32,046 bases of DNA from SYFI01 sp046095485 (GCA_046095485.1 JBJTJN010000029.1:1-32046); one strand, 5' to 3'; positions 9,007-17,724 are shown, counted from the stretch's first letter. Notes: generated from the sequence alone by a model not told the origin. Program-made: numbers and translations.

Positions 9007-9990
9007 TCAGCGGAGGGGGGGTAGCACCCCTGTGACCGCTCCGGGACCACTGGCCACCGGCCTCTTGCGGGCCACCAGCAGCAGCACCCCGGCGCCGCCG
9101 AGCAGCAGCAGGGCGAGCAGCGGTGCGATCACGGTGAGCTGGCGCACCGTGGGCACCTGCGTGAGCGCGCCACCGATGTCCTCGAAGATGCGCACCAGGT
9201 CGTCGGTGGACGTGGTCTGGGCGAACACCCCGCCGGTCTGGGTGGCCATGGCGGCCAGGGTCTCGGGCGGCGGCGGCCTGTCGGGGCGGCCGGGGTCGTT
9301 GCCCAGCATCACGGTGTAGATGGGCACGCGCTTCTCGCGGGCGCGCTGGGTGGCCTCTTCGGGCGTGATCCCCACGTTGCCCGCGCCATCGGTGAGCACC
9401 AGCACGCGGCCGGCCGACTGCTGCGGCGTGGCCGGCAGCGGGTCGAGCACTCCGGCGCCGCTCAACGCGCCCAGGCTGGCCACCACGGCCGACCCGAGGG
9501 CGGTGCCCTCCTTCACCTCGAGGTTGTCCAGCGCGGCGCGCACCGCCGGGCGGTCGAGAGTGGGCGCCACGCGCACCACGGCCCGGTCGTTGAAGGTGGC
9601 CAGGCCCACGAGCGCCTCGTCGGGCGCGGCGTCGAGGAACCGGTTGGCGGCCTCCTTCGCGGCCTCGAGGCGCGTGGGCTGCAGGTCGGTCTTCTGCATG
9701 CTCTTCGATGTGTCGATGGCCAGCATCACCGCGCCCTGGCGGCGTTCCTCGGTGGTGTCCACGGCCGGGCGCGCCAGGGCGATGGGCCCCATGGCCGCGG
9801 CAAGGATTGCCAGGCCCAGCGCCACGCGGCGCAGCATGCGGGCGCGCGAATCGGCCCCGATGGCCATCACGCGCGGGTCGGCGAACGCCCGGGCGGCCTC
9901 ATTGCGCTGGCGCTCCCACACCACGGCCAGCGCCACCAGCACCGGCACGATGAGCAGCGCCCACAGCCACATCGGCGAGAGGAAGGTCAC
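9007..9990 (-). CDS. VWA-domain membrane protein (BatA/BatB-like)
   Basis: 327 aa. An N-terminal membrane segment (residues ~6-24, LWALLIVPVLVALAVVW), a second at ~52-74, then a von Willebrand factor A domain with the MIDAS motif DTSKS (D93) and a later TDGAGN, and a last membrane helix (IAPLLALLLLGGAGVLLLVA) near the C-terminus. This is the classic layout of Bat proteins: a metal-binding VWA domain held outside the membrane between anchors. It overlaps the upstream VWA gene by 4 bases (ATGA type), so the two are translationally coupled. The Bat name comes from Bacteroides aerotolerance; the exact role in actinobacteria is not settled. Last gene of the operon. Confidence 0.88.
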   Translation of the reverse strand: MTFLSPMWLWALLIVPVLVALAVVWERQRNEAARAFADPRVMAIGADSRARMLRRVALGLAILAAAMGPIALARPAVDTTEERRQGAVMLAIDTSKSMQKTDLQPTRLEAAKEAANRFLDAAPDEALVGLATFNDRAVVRVAPTLDRPAVRAALDNLEVKEGTALGSAVVASLGALSGAGVLDPLPATPQQSAGRVLVLTDGAGNVGITPEEATQRAREKRVPIYTVMLGNDPGRPDRPPPPETLAAMATQTGGVFAQTTSTDDLVRIFEDIGGALTQVPTVRQLTVIAPLLALLLLGGAGVLLLVARKRPVASGPGAVTGVLPPLR

Positions 9991-10928
9991 AGCCGCGGCC
10001 CCACGCGCCAGGCCGCCACGCCGGCCATCACCAGCAGCAGCGCCGCGAGTGCCGTGGGCCAGGCGGTGGCCTCGCTCATGATCGTCTTGGTGCCGACGAA
10101 GGTGCCGAGGTCCTCGTACACCGTGCGCACCGACTCGGCGTCCTTGCTCTCGAAGGCCTCTCCCCCGGTGATCTCGGCCACGGCCGCCAACGACGCCGGA
10201 TCGGGCGGCACGGCGCGGCCGTCGGGCAGCACGCCCTCGGCGGTGCCGAGGGCCACGGTGTACACCGGCACGCCGGAATCCTTGGCCACCTGCGCGGCGT
10301 CCTGCGGCATGGTGCCCACGGTGTTGGCGCCGTCGGAGAGCAGCAGCACGCGGGCGCTCCTCAGCTTGTCTGCGCCGGGCTGGGTGGATCGGATGGCCTC
10401 CACCGACGAGATGATCGCCTCGCCCGATGCCGTGGCGCCGTCGGCCACCAGGGAGTCCACCGAGCGCTTGAACGCCTCGCGGTCGGTGGACGGCGGCAGC
10501 AGCACGTCGGCCTGGCCGTTAAAGGCCACCAGGCCCACCTGGAACTGCCGCGGCACCTTGTCGGCGAAGGTCTTGGCGGCGTCCTGCGCGGCGCGCAGGC
10601 GGTAGGGCGACACATCATCGGCGGCCATCGATCCCGATACGTCGATGGCCAGCATGATCGTGCCCTCCTCGCGGGGCACGCTGGTCACCGACTCCGGGCG
10701 GGCCAGGGCCACGGTGAAGGCCGTGAGGGCCAGCACCAGCAGCGCGCCGGGCAGCCAGCGGGTCCAACGGCGGCGCGGGGCGGCGAACGCCACCAGGTCG
10801 AGGTCGGCGAAGGGCACGGCCGCGCGGCGGCTTCCGCGGCGCTCGCGCAGCACCCACCACACCACCCCCGCGAACAGCGGGATGAGCAGCAGCAGGGCCC
10901 AGGGGCTCGCGAAGCTCACGATGCTCAC
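9987..10928 (-). CDS. VWA-domain membrane protein (BatA-like)
   Basis: 313 aa with the same plan as its downstream neighbour: membrane helix at ~8-26, a second at ~60-76, a VWA domain with MIDAS motif DVSGS (D96) and LSDGAN, and a C-terminal helix (ALAALLLVMAGVAAW). The two VWA genes are probably ancient paralogues. Start ATG at 10928 overlaps the stop of the DUF58 gene by 4 bases. MoxR-DUF58-VWA clusters are thought to act as AAA+ chaperone/metal-insertion or envelope-stress modules; the partners here are the adjacent genes. Confidence 0.88.
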   Translation of the reverse strand: MSIVSFASPWALLLLIPLFAGVVWWVLRERRGSRRAAVPFADLDLVAFAAPRRRWTRWLPGALLVLALTAFTVALARPESVTSVPREEGTIMLAIDVSGSMAADDVSPYRLRAAQDAAKTFADKVPRQFQVGLVAFNGQADVLLPPSTDREAFKRSVDSLVADGATASGEAIISSVEAIRSTQPGADKLRSARVLLLSDGANTVGTMPQDAAQVAKDSGVPVYTVALGTAEGVLPDGRAVPPDPASLAAVAEITGGEAFESKDAESVRTVYEDLGTFVGTKTIMSEATAWPTALAALLLVMAGVAAWRVGPRL

Positions 10929-11860
10929 GCGGCCCTCCGGGCGGGTCGGGCGGTGCCCAGCGCACGCGCGAGGTCGAGCAGCCAGTCGCGGCCGGGCTCC
11001 ATCACCACGTAGCGCGCGCCGGTGCGGGCGATCATCGCCCGGCGGCGGCGCTCGGCGTCGTCAACCGCCGCGGCGAAGCGCTGCTGGAAGAGCGGGTCGG
11101 ATGTATCAACCAGCAGCGTGCGGCCGGTCTCCACATCGCGCAGGGGAATCACCCCGACCGGCGGGATCTCCCGCTCGCGCCGGTCGCGGATCTCCACCAC
11201 GATCACGTCGTGCTTGCGGCTGAGCCCGCCGATGGCGCGCTCCAGCCCTTCGGCCCAGGGCATGTCGCTGATGATCACCACCATGCCGCGGTGCTTGGCC
11301 ACGCGGCCCACCAGGTTCACGGCGCGCGCCAGGTCGGTGCGGCCCTCCCCATGGGGAACCACCGACTCCACGGCGGCCACGGCGTCGATGAGACCGCGGC
11401 GATCACCGCGCGGCGGGTGCACCAGGTCGAGGTCGCCACGGGTGGTCACGGCCAGGCCCAGGCGATCGCCGCGCCGGCGCAGCACCACGCCCAGCGCGGC
11501 CACCACCTCGCGGGCCTGCTCCATCTTGGTGCCGCCGTGCGTGCCGAAGGCCATGGACGGCGACATGTCCACGAGCGCCCAGGTGGTGAGCACGGGCTCG
11601 AGCTCGGGCACGCGCACCATGGGCTGGCCCGACCGCGCGGTGAGCGGCCAGTCGATCCAGCGCACGTCGTCGCCGGGCTCGTAGGCGCGGGTGACCGCGG
11701 CCTCGCCGCCGGGGCCCGGGCGCCGTCCGCGCCGCTCGCCCTGCAGAAGGCCGTCGAGCCTGCGCCCCACCCGCACCTCCACGCGCCGCAACAGCGACGC
11801 GGCGCTGCGGCCGATGGACGCCGACTGCGCCTGGGCGTCAGCCGGCGGCGCGGCCGCCAC
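10925..11860 (-). CDS. DUF58 domain protein
   Basis: 311 aa. The family hallmark is at residues ~60-75, YEPGDDVRWIDW followed by PLTARSG, then a VWA-like core beginning ALVDMSPSMAFG with DMSPS resembling a MIDAS. No signal peptide or membrane helix, so cytoplasmic. DUF58 genes sit between moxR and VWA genes in most Bat-like operons, as here. The start at 11860 lies 23 bases inside the moxR coding end, typical of coupled translation. Function is not known biochemically; a scaffold linking MoxR to the VWA proteins is inference. Confidence 0.87.
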   Translation of the reverse strand: MAAAPPADAQAQSASIGRSAASLLRRVEVRVGRRLDGLLQGERRGRRPGPGGEAAVTRAYEPGDDVRWIDWPLTARSGQPMVRVPELEPVLTTWALVDMSPSMAFGTHGGTKMEQAREVVAALGVVLRRRGDRLGLAVTTRGDLDLVHPPRGDRRGLIDAVAAVESVVPHGEGRTDLARAVNLVGRVAKHRGMVVIISDMPWAEGLERAIGGLSRKHDVIVVEIRDRREREIPPVGVIPLRDVETGRTLLVDTSDPLFQQRFAAAVDDAERRRRAMIARTGARYVVMEPGRDWLLDLARALGTARPARRAA

Positions 11861-12926
11861 CGATCTCCACCTTGGGCTGCGGGATCGCCGCGACGATGCG
11901 GTCGAGCACCTGGTCGGGCTCCACTTCGGCCGCCAGGGCCTCGTACGACAGCACCACGCGGTGGCGCAGGCAGTCGTGGAACAGCGACGCGGCGTCCTCG
12001 GGTAGCACGTACGACCGGCCGCGCATCACGGCCAGCGCGCGGGCGCCACGGATTAGCGACAGCGATGCGCGCGGCGACCCGCCGAGCTCAAGGTAGGGCG
12101 CCAGGTCGGGCAGGCCGGCCTCGGCGGGGTTCCTGGTGGCGGTCACCAGCTGCACGGCGTACGAGCGCACGCGGTGATCCACGAACACCTCATCGGCCTT
12201 CCTCTGCAGCTCGATGATCTGGTCGGGGTCGAGCAGGCGGCGCGGCTCGGGCGGGTCGGACGCCATGCGGCGCACGATCTCCTCCTCATCGGCCGCCGTG
12301 GGGTAGCCCACTACCAGCTTGAAGATGAAGCGGTCGAGCTGGGCCTCGGGCAGGGCGTACACGCCCTCGCTCTCGATGGGGTTCTGGGTGGCCAGCACGA
12401 AGAACGGCGTGTCCACCGGGTGGGTGTCGCCGGCGATCGACGCGTGGCCCTCGGCCATCACCTCGAGCAGCGCCGACTGCACCTTGGCGGGAGCGCGGTT
12501 GATCTCGTCGGCCAGCACGAAGTTGGCGAACACCGGGCCCAGGCGCGTGGTGAACTCGCCCTGGCGGTCGAGCACCTGCCCGCCCACGACGTCGCTCGGC
12601 ACCAGGTCGGGCGTGAACTGGATGCGACTGAACTTGCCGCCCGACACCTTGGCGACGGTCTCGAGCGTGAGGGTCTTGGCCAGGCCCGGCACGCCCTCCA
12701 GCAGCACGTGGCCGCGGGCCAGCAGGGCCACGAGGATGCGGTCGAGCAGCTCGTCCTGCCCCACCACCACGCGGCGGAGCTCGTACAGCACGGCCTCCAG
12801 CCGGTCGCGCGGCGTGGCCGCGGGCGGCGGCACGGCGAACGCGCCCTCCGCGGTGCCCCCGCCGGGCTCGGGCTGCCCGCCTGCTGGCTCGCCGATGGGT
12901 CCACCGATGCCGATGGGCTCGGTCAT
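11838..12926 (-). CDS. MoxR-family AAA+ ATPase
   Basis: Walker A GVPGLAKT, Walker B VLADEINRAP, sensor-type ATQNPIESEG and the following LPEAQLDRF identify the MoxR family of AAA+ ATPases, which act as chaperones for VWA proteins encoded beside them. About 362 aa from the ATG at 12926, chosen because AAGGAG lies 6 nt before it. An in-frame GTG at 12947 overlaps the protease stop (GTGA) and also has GGAG 8 nt upstream, so a protein 7 residues longer is a real alternative. The N-terminal ~35 residues are Gly/Pro-rich and not part of the AAA+ core. Confidence 0.9.
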   Translation of the reverse strand: MTEPIGIGGPIGEPAGGQPEPGGGTAEGAFAVPPPAATPRDRLEAVLYELRRVVVGQDELLDRILVALLARGHVLLEGVPGLAKTLTLETVAKVSGGKFSRIQFTPDLVPSDVVGGQVLDRQGEFTTRLGPVFANFVLADEINRAPAKVQSALLEVMAEGHASIAGDTHPVDTPFFVLATQNPIESEGVYALPEAQLDRFIFKLVVGYPTAADEEEIVRRMASDPPEPRRLLDPDQIIELQRKADEVFVDHRVRSYAVQLVTATRNPAEAGLPDLAPYLELGGSPRASLSLIRGARALAVMRGRSYVLPEDAASLFHDCLRHRVVLSYEALAAEVEPDQVLDRIVAAIPQPKVEIGGGRAAG

Positions 12927-12943
12927 GCCTGCTCCTTCATCGC

Positions 12944-13975
12944 TCACTTGACGTTCTCCAGTTCGATTCGCACCTGGTTCGCGGGCACCGCGAAGCCGAT
13001 GCCGACGTTGCCCGGCACGGGCGAGTTGATGGACGTGGGCACCCCCACGAGGCGGCCGCGAAGGTCGAACAGGCCGCCACCGGAGTTGCCGGGGTTGATG
13101 GGGGCGTCGGTCTGGATCATCCGCATGCCGGAATCGCCCGCGCGGTTGACAGCGCTTACGACTCCCACGGTCACGGTGCCCTGCAGCCCGAACGGGCTCC
13201 CGATCGCGAACACCTGGTCACCCGACCGCAGCGCGCCATCCGGCTCGGATGCCAGGTCGACGCCCTCTCCCACCGACCCCTTGGGCTTGAGCACCGCGAG
13301 GTCCTTCGACGGGTTCTTCGCGGCGATGGTGGCGGGCACCCGGCGCTTGTCGGCGGTGATCACCAGCACCTCATCGCCCGACGCGCCCTCGATCACGTGG
13401 TTGTTGGTGATGATGAGCCCGCGGGGCTTGATGACCACTCCGCTGCCCAGGCCGCCGGGCGTCTGCACCTGCACCACCGCGCTGTCCACCGCCGCGATGG
13501 CGTCCTGCAGCGGAAGGCGCGACTGCGATTCCGCTGACGCGGACGTGGTGGCCGGCTCGGAACCCGAGCCCGACGACGAGTCATCAAGCAGGTACGTGGT
13601 GGCCCCACCGGCAAGGGCGCCGGCGACGAGCGCCACGGCCACCAGCGCGGCCATGCCCGATCGGCGGCGGCCGGCGCCATCTCGGCCGGTGCGCGCCGGC
13701 ATCGGATCGCGCGGCGCACGCCCGATGGCCCGCGCGCCCCTGGGCGGCACGGGCGGCGGCGTGGATTCGGCATCGGCGTCCGGGCTCGCCACGGGACCCG
13801 CGGTCCCGTGCGCCCCAGTGCCGTCGCTCCCGCCGGGTGGGGACCCTCCCGCAATGGGGTCAGCCGGGCCGAGCGGCGGCAGGCCGCCTTGCGACGGCGC
13901 GCGGCGCGGCGCGAGTGGCGGAAGGCCCTCGGACTGCCCCGGGCGGGGATCCAGCGGAGGTAGCGAGTCGTTCAT
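12944..13975 (-). CDS. HtrA-like trypsin-fold serine protease, membrane-anchored, no PDZ
   Basis: 343 aa from ATG 13975 (an in-frame GTG at 14011 would add 12 residues). A Pro/Gly-rich cytoplasmic N-terminus of ~110 residues precedes one membrane helix (AALVAVALVAGALAGG). The protease domain shows the triad: H193 in TNNHVIEG, D225 in SKDLAVLKP, and S298 in NPGNSGGGLF. The protein ends right after the second barrel (VPANQVRIELENVK), so the PDZ domain common in DegP/HtrA is missing. The stop overlaps the longer form of MoxR. Likely an extracytoplasmic quality-control or signalling protease; its link to the Bat-like genes is contextual. Confidence 0.88.
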   Translation of the reverse strand: MNDSLPPLDPRPGQSEGLPPLAPRRAPSQGGLPPLGPADPIAGGSPPGGSDGTGAHGTAGPVASPDADAESTPPPVPPRGARAIGRAPRDPMPARTGRDGAGRRRSGMAALVAVALVAGALAGGATTYLLDDSSSGSGSEPATTSASAESQSRLPLQDAIAAVDSAVVQVQTPGGLGSGVVIKPRGLIITNNHVIEGASGDEVLVITADKRRVPATIAAKNPSKDLAVLKPKGSVGEGVDLASEPDGALRSGDQVFAIGSPFGLQGTVTVGVVSAVNRAGDSGMRMIQTDAPINPGNSGGGLFDLRGRLVGVPTSINSPVPGNVGIGFAVPANQVRIELENVK

Positions 13976-14060
13976 GCCCTCATCTTGCACGTACGGCACC
14001 GTAGGCCCCACATGTGAAGGGCGGGGTAACGCAGGTTAAGAGGACTTAAAGAACGCCGGA
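13976..14060. other. Short intergenic gap before the HtrA-like gene
   Basis: An 85-bp gap that is locally AT-richer (TTCTTTAAGTCCTCTTAACC on the minus strand). A promoter for the protease operon is likely here, but I cannot pick a clear -10/-35 pair. A GAGGG just before ATG 13975 could serve as a ribosome site. Confidence 0.3.
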
Positions 14061-14336
14061 TCAGGTTCCGGGGGCACCCCCACGGTGATCGCGCGTGCGC
14101 TCCACCTGGTCGATGCGATCGGCGAGCTCGTCGGCCAGCATGGCCCGGGTGCTGGCGCGCTCGGCGAGGATCCTCAGCCGGGCGAGCTCCATGCGGGCGT
14201 CATCATCGAGGCCGTCCGCGCGATCCAGCGCCTCGAGGCGCGCGATGTCCGCGGCGATCTCCCGCACGCGATGCCAGCGGCGGTCGGCCACCGTTCCCGC
14301 GCCATCGGCACCCTCGCCGCTCATCCTGCGGCTCAT
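14061..14336 (-). CDS. Small charged coiled-coil protein, unknown function
   Basis: 91 aa, rich in Arg, Asp, Glu, Ala and Leu, with long helical runs (IAADIARLEALDRADG, ARMELARLRILAERAS) that look like a coiled coil; no signal peptide, membrane helix or known motif. Its ATG overlaps the stop of the helicase gene (ATGA, 4 bases), so it is made with the helicase and may bind it. A second ATG 12 bases in (14324) is possible. I do not recognise the family. Confidence 0.7.
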   Translation of the reverse strand: MSRRMSGEGADGAGTVADRRWHRVREIAADIARLEALDRADGLDDDARMELARLRILAERASTRAMLADELADRIDQVERTRDHRGGAPGT

Positions 14337-16909
14337 TCCGCGGGGGTCGGCGGCGAGTCGGCGAAACCCGCGCCGTCCGCGCCCGATGATGCCCCTGCGC
14401 CGGCGGGCTTACGGCGGCGCCTGCGGCGGCGCTTGCGGGGTTGGGCGCCCTCGGCGGTCGGGTCGCCGCCGCTGGCATCACCTGCGGCGGGTGCCGAGGA
14501 CGCGGAGGGGGCAGGGGACTCCGAGCTGCCGGACCCGCCGTCGCCGTCGCCGGCACCATCGCCATGGCCATCGCCCGGGGCTGCGCTGGGCGCGGCCGCG
14601 GCGACCTCCGACGTTGACATCTTGCGGCGCCGCCTGCGTCGCCTGCGGGTGGTGCCGCCGTCCTCTGACCCCTGCACGCCGATACCTACATCGGCGGCCT
14701 CGGGAAGGCGCGGGGCCTTGGGGCGCAGCTGGTTCCACACCCGTGCGCTGTGCAGGGCCCGCGAGTTGCGGCTGCCCACCGCGGCGCGCAGCGCGCGACG
14801 GGCCTCGGGCTCGGTCCAGTCGATGGCGTCGAGCGCGCCGCGAAGGGCGGCCCAGCCGCCGCAGGTGCCGGCCGCGCGGCTGGCCACGCGGATGTCCTCG
14901 CTGCGAAGCGGCACGTCGCCGGGTCCAAGCGCCAGCACCACGCGGCCCGCTTGGCCCACCTTGAGGGGCGATCCCTCGGCCGGGGGCTCCAGCGGGTCGG
15001 GCGCCGGCGCGCCCACGGCGCGCAGCCACAGGCCGATGAGGCCGATGTCGCCGCCGTTCTCGATGAGGTGCTGGGACTCCCACTTGGCGATGCGGTGGAT
15101 CTCCTGGTTGCGCCCGGGGCGGCTGGCGTCGGCCAGGCCGCGCGATACCTCCCAGGCCCAGGCGGGCGCCCACGACGACGCCGAGTCGAGCGCCGACCAG
15201 CGGCGGCGGCGCTCGGCCGACCTGCCCTGCTGCTCGAGCGACGCCACGTTCTCCCACTTGCCCGCCTGGTCGGCGTGGAACCACAGCGCGCGGATGCGCT
15301 CGCGGGCGGTCATGCGCAGGCGATCGAGCACCGCGCGCGGGGCGTCGGCGGGCAGCGCCTGGCGAAGGTCGGGCTGCACCAGCAGCGCCAGGGCCCACGC
15401 CCGCCACAGGGCCTGCTCGTCGCCGTTCTCGGCCTGGCGGGCCACCACGCCAGACAGCGCCCACCATGCGTGGGCGCCCAGCGGGTCAATTCCCGCGGCC
15501 AGCCTCTCGGCGACCTCCTGCCAGTTGGTGTCGCGGGCGGCGGCCTCCACCCACTCCTCCATCACGCCCACGGGGATCTGCGCGGGGTCGGCCTCGCGCC
15601 AGCCGCCGTCCTGGAATCCGGCGACGAGGGCGGATGGCGCGGCGCCGGGATTCACCAGGCTCGCGCGGCCACCGTCCTGCTGGGCCAGCAGCTCAGCCGC
15701 ACGGGCGAGCTTGCCGCGCTCGCCGCCCTCGGGCGGACCCGCCACGCGGCCCAGCGGCTTGTACCAGCCCATGCCGAAGAGGTCGTGGCTGGTCTGCACG
15801 CCCATGGGGTCGCCGGCCGGCAGGAACTCCACCGACACGGCCTCCTTGCCCTCGGCCGGGCGCATGACGCGCCCGAGGCGCTGCACGAACACGCGCTCGC
15901 TGGTGGTGGGGGCCAGGTGCATCACCACCGAGGCGCGGGTCTCGTCCCAGCCCTCGGTGAGCAGGTCGGCGTTGCAGAGCACGTCGATCTTCCCGGCGCC
16001 GAAGTCCTTGAGCACCCGCTGCAGTTCGCGCGCCTGGGTCTGGCCCGACACCGCGGCGGCCTTCACGCCGCGCTCGGTCATCTCGTCGGCCAGCGCGTGC
16101 GCCTGGGCAACGGTGGCCGTGTAGGCCACGCCCGCCAGCCCGAGCGGCATGAAGTGCTCGGCCCACACGTCGGCGCAGGCGCGGTGCCACAGCGCGCGGT
16201 CGAGGGCGCGCCCCAGGCTGGCCTGGTCGAAGTCGCCGCGCACGCGGGTGACATCCGAGAGGTCCACCGCACGCTCCACGCGCAGCGACCTGAGGGGGCA
16301 GAGGATTCCCCGGTCAATCGCCGACTGGCGGTCGAGCGTGGCGGCCACGGGGCCGAACACCTGCTCCACGTGGCCGGTGGTGGTGGCCGGCGTGGCGGTG
16401 AACCCCACGATCACGGCGTTCTCGGCGCGATCGATCATGCGGCGGGTCTGCGCGCCGAGGGTGGTGTGGGCCTCGTCGCAGATCACCAGCGTCACGGAGT
16501 CCCAGTCGGCGTCGTCCTGGTTGCGCAAGCCGGCCTGGTAGGTGCAGATGGCCACGCCCGGACGCCCGATGGATCCCACGCCATCGATCGTGAAGGGGAC
16601 GTCGGGGAAGAAGGTGGTGAGCGCCTGGGCGGTCTGCTCGGCCAGGTTGCGGCGGGGCACGAGCACCACGGCCGATCCGTCGAGCGCCGCGGCCAGGGCG
16701 CAGAAGGTGATGGTCTTGCCGGATCCGGTGGGGGCATCCACCCAGGTGCGGGTGGCGCCGGCGCGCAGGCGCACGCCGAGTTCGTCGAGGGCCTCGATCT
16801 GGTGCTCGCGAAGCACCACGTTGGGCCACCACGTGGCCGGATCGGCCAGCGCGGCCTCGAGTCGCTCCGCGGGGGATAGCGCCTCGGTGGGCTCTAGGGA
16901 TGTGCTCAT
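14333..16909 (-). CDS. SF2 DEAH-box helicase with poly-arginine C-terminal tail
   Basis: 858 aa from ATG 16909 (GTG 16921 is the alternative; a GAGAGG abuts that GTG but is ~11 nt from the ATG). Superfamily 2 motifs in order: Walker A APTGSGKT (59-66), Ia-like VPRRNLAEQT, DEAH box ICDEAHTTLG (~146), motif III GFTATPATT, later GWDETRASVVMH and motif VI QRLGRVMRP. The core covers ~25-420. Residues ~430-720 are a helical region I do not recognise. The last ~140 residues are disordered (Gly/Ser/Asp/Ala) and carry two Arg blocks, TRRRRRRRRRK-like and KRRRRRRRRK, suited to bind nucleic acid. Cytoplasmic. Repair or RNA remodelling are both possible; substrate unknown. Confidence 0.88.
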   Translation of the reverse strand: MSTSLEPTEALSPAERLEAALADPATWWPNVVLREHQIEALDELGVRLRAGATRTWVDAPTGSGKTITFCALAAALDGSAVVLVPRRNLAEQTAQALTTFFPDVPFTIDGVGSIGRPGVAICTYQAGLRNQDDADWDSVTLVICDEAHTTLGAQTRRMIDRAENAVIVGFTATPATTTGHVEQVFGPVAATLDRQSAIDRGILCPLRSLRVERAVDLSDVTRVRGDFDQASLGRALDRALWHRACADVWAEHFMPLGLAGVAYTATVAQAHALADEMTERGVKAAAVSGQTQARELQRVLKDFGAGKIDVLCNADLLTEGWDETRASVVMHLAPTTSERVFVQRLGRVMRPAEGKEAVSVEFLPAGDPMGVQTSHDLFGMGWYKPLGRVAGPPEGGERGKLARAAELLAQQDGGRASLVNPGAAPSALVAGFQDGGWREADPAQIPVGVMEEWVEAAARDTNWQEVAERLAAGIDPLGAHAWWALSGVVARQAENGDEQALWRAWALALLVQPDLRQALPADAPRAVLDRLRMTARERIRALWFHADQAGKWENVASLEQQGRSAERRRRWSALDSASSWAPAWAWEVSRGLADASRPGRNQEIHRIAKWESQHLIENGGDIGLIGLWLRAVGAPAPDPLEPPAEGSPLKVGQAGRVVLALGPGDVPLRSEDIRVASRAAGTCGGWAALRGALDAIDWTEPEARRALRAAVGSRNSRALHSARVWNQLRPKAPRLPEAADVGIGVQGSEDGGTTRRRRRRRRKMSTSEVAAAAPSAAPGDGHGDGAGDGDGGSGSSESPAPSASSAPAAGDASGGDPTAEGAQPRKRRRRRRRKPAGAGASSGADGAGFADSPPTPAE

Positions 16910-16927
16910 GCCATCTGGCACCTCTCA

Positions 16928-16950
16928 GCGCATGGCCGGTCGCCATGCGC
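16928..16950 (-). promoter_or_regulatory. Perfect 9-bp stem-loop just upstream of the helicase start
   Basis: GCGCATGGC, five-base loop, GCCATGCGC. It sits 18 nt before the helicase ATG, next to the GAGAGG stretch. Could be an operator palindrome or an RNA hairpin that limits helicase translation. Confidence 0.45.
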
Positions 16951-17118
16951 GGCGGGCCCCCGGGTGGGGCCAATGCGGACTGACGGACCCGTCGCGCGGT
17001 CGGCGTGGCGCTCACAGGAGGCGCCGGACGGCCCGCGGGTCAGCCGTGACGATAGCAGCAGCATGCGGCGTCGGCTATTCCGCAAGGCCCCGTGCATCAC
17101 GCCGCCGGGGCGGGGCGC
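16951..17118. other. Divergent intergenic region, helicase / LytR_C gene
   Basis: About 170 bases without coding sense on either strand. A TATCGT on the minus strand (17054-17049) could be the -10 of the helicase, giving a leader of ~130 nt that would contain the strong 9-bp hairpin. The rest is GC-rich with short palindromes and no other clear signal. Confidence 0.3.
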
Positions 17119-17124
17119 TAGAGT
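17119..17124 (+). promoter_or_regulatory. -10 box TAGAGT for the LytR_C gene (near-leaderless)
   Basis: TAGAGT ends 9 nt before ATG 17134, and no Shine-Dalgarno sequence lies between, so transcription would begin at or 2-3 nt before the start codon. Confidence 0.5.
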
Positions 17125-17133
17125 GATCGCACT

Positions 17134-17724
17134 ATGGGTAGCCAATCCTCGGGAGGCGGCGGCGCGAACCAGTGGGCACGTCCAGTGCTCCTCGCAGTCG
17201 CCTGCATCGTCATCGGCTTCGTCGTCGGGTGGTTTGCCCGCGGCGACGGCGGAGGGGTCGTTCTCCCCACCGTCGCGGACGCCGTGCAGACCACGGCCAC
17301 GGTGTCGACCACCGCCACCACCGCCACGGTGTCCACCACGGGCACCACGGACACCACGGGAACCACGGGTACGACCGGCACCACGGGCACCACCGGTACC
17401 ACCGGCGCCACGGTTGCCGGGGCCCCGGCGCGTGACCAGATCAACCTGGTCATCCTCAACGGCACCGAGACCAGCGGCCTCGCCGCGAAGACCCAGGCCC
17501 AGGCAGAGTCGATCGGCTACTCCAACGTCGGCATCGGCGACGCCCCGAAGACACAGGCCAACACCGTCGCCTACTACCGCACGGGCGAGGATGCCGCAGC
17601 CCAGCAGGTGGCGGCCGACCTCGGCGCGCAGACCGAGGAAGCCCTCACCGCCGGCAGCGGGGTGGAGTCGGCGGCCGTCACGGTGCAGCCTGACGTCGAC
17701 GTGGTGCTCGTCCTCGGGGGATGA
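17134..17724 (+). CDS. Membrane-anchored LytR C-terminal-domain protein
   Basis: 196 aa: short Gly/Ser cytoplasmic start, one membrane helix (~17-34, VLLAVACIVIGFVVGWF), a low-complexity Thr/Gly linker (~52-93, TTGTTG repeats) outside the cell, then a LytR_C domain at ~100-196 (LVILNGTETSGLAAKTQAQ ... NTVAYYRTGEDAAAQQVAADLG ... VDVVLVLGG). LytR_C domains usually follow the LCP phosphotransferase domain of cell-wall ligases; here it is alone, without LCP, as in many actinobacterial single-domain proteins. Likely a cell-envelope binding protein. Its stop overlaps the next gene's ATG (ATGA). Confidence 0.85.
   Translation: MGSQSSGGGGANQWARPVLLAVACIVIGFVVGWFARGDGGGVVLPTVADAVQTTATVSTTATTATVSTTGTTDTTGTTGTTGTTGTTGTTGATVAGAPARDQINLVILNGTETSGLAAKTQAQAESIGYSNVGIGDAPKTQANTVAYYRTGEDAAAQQVAADLGAQTEEALTAGSGVESAAVTVQPDVDVVLVLGG
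17338..17412 (+). repeat. Short-period Thr-Gly coding repeat
   Basis: Imperfect 9-base units of the type ACCACGGGC encoding TTG tripeptides, forming the extracellular linker of the LytR_C protein. Copy number could vary by slippage. Confidence 0.7.

Noticed and set aside
14085..16879. Two long plus-strand frames opposite the helicase
   Set aside because: No motif or start signal, biased Arg/Ala/Pro text; the helicase motifs on the minus strand are unmistakable.
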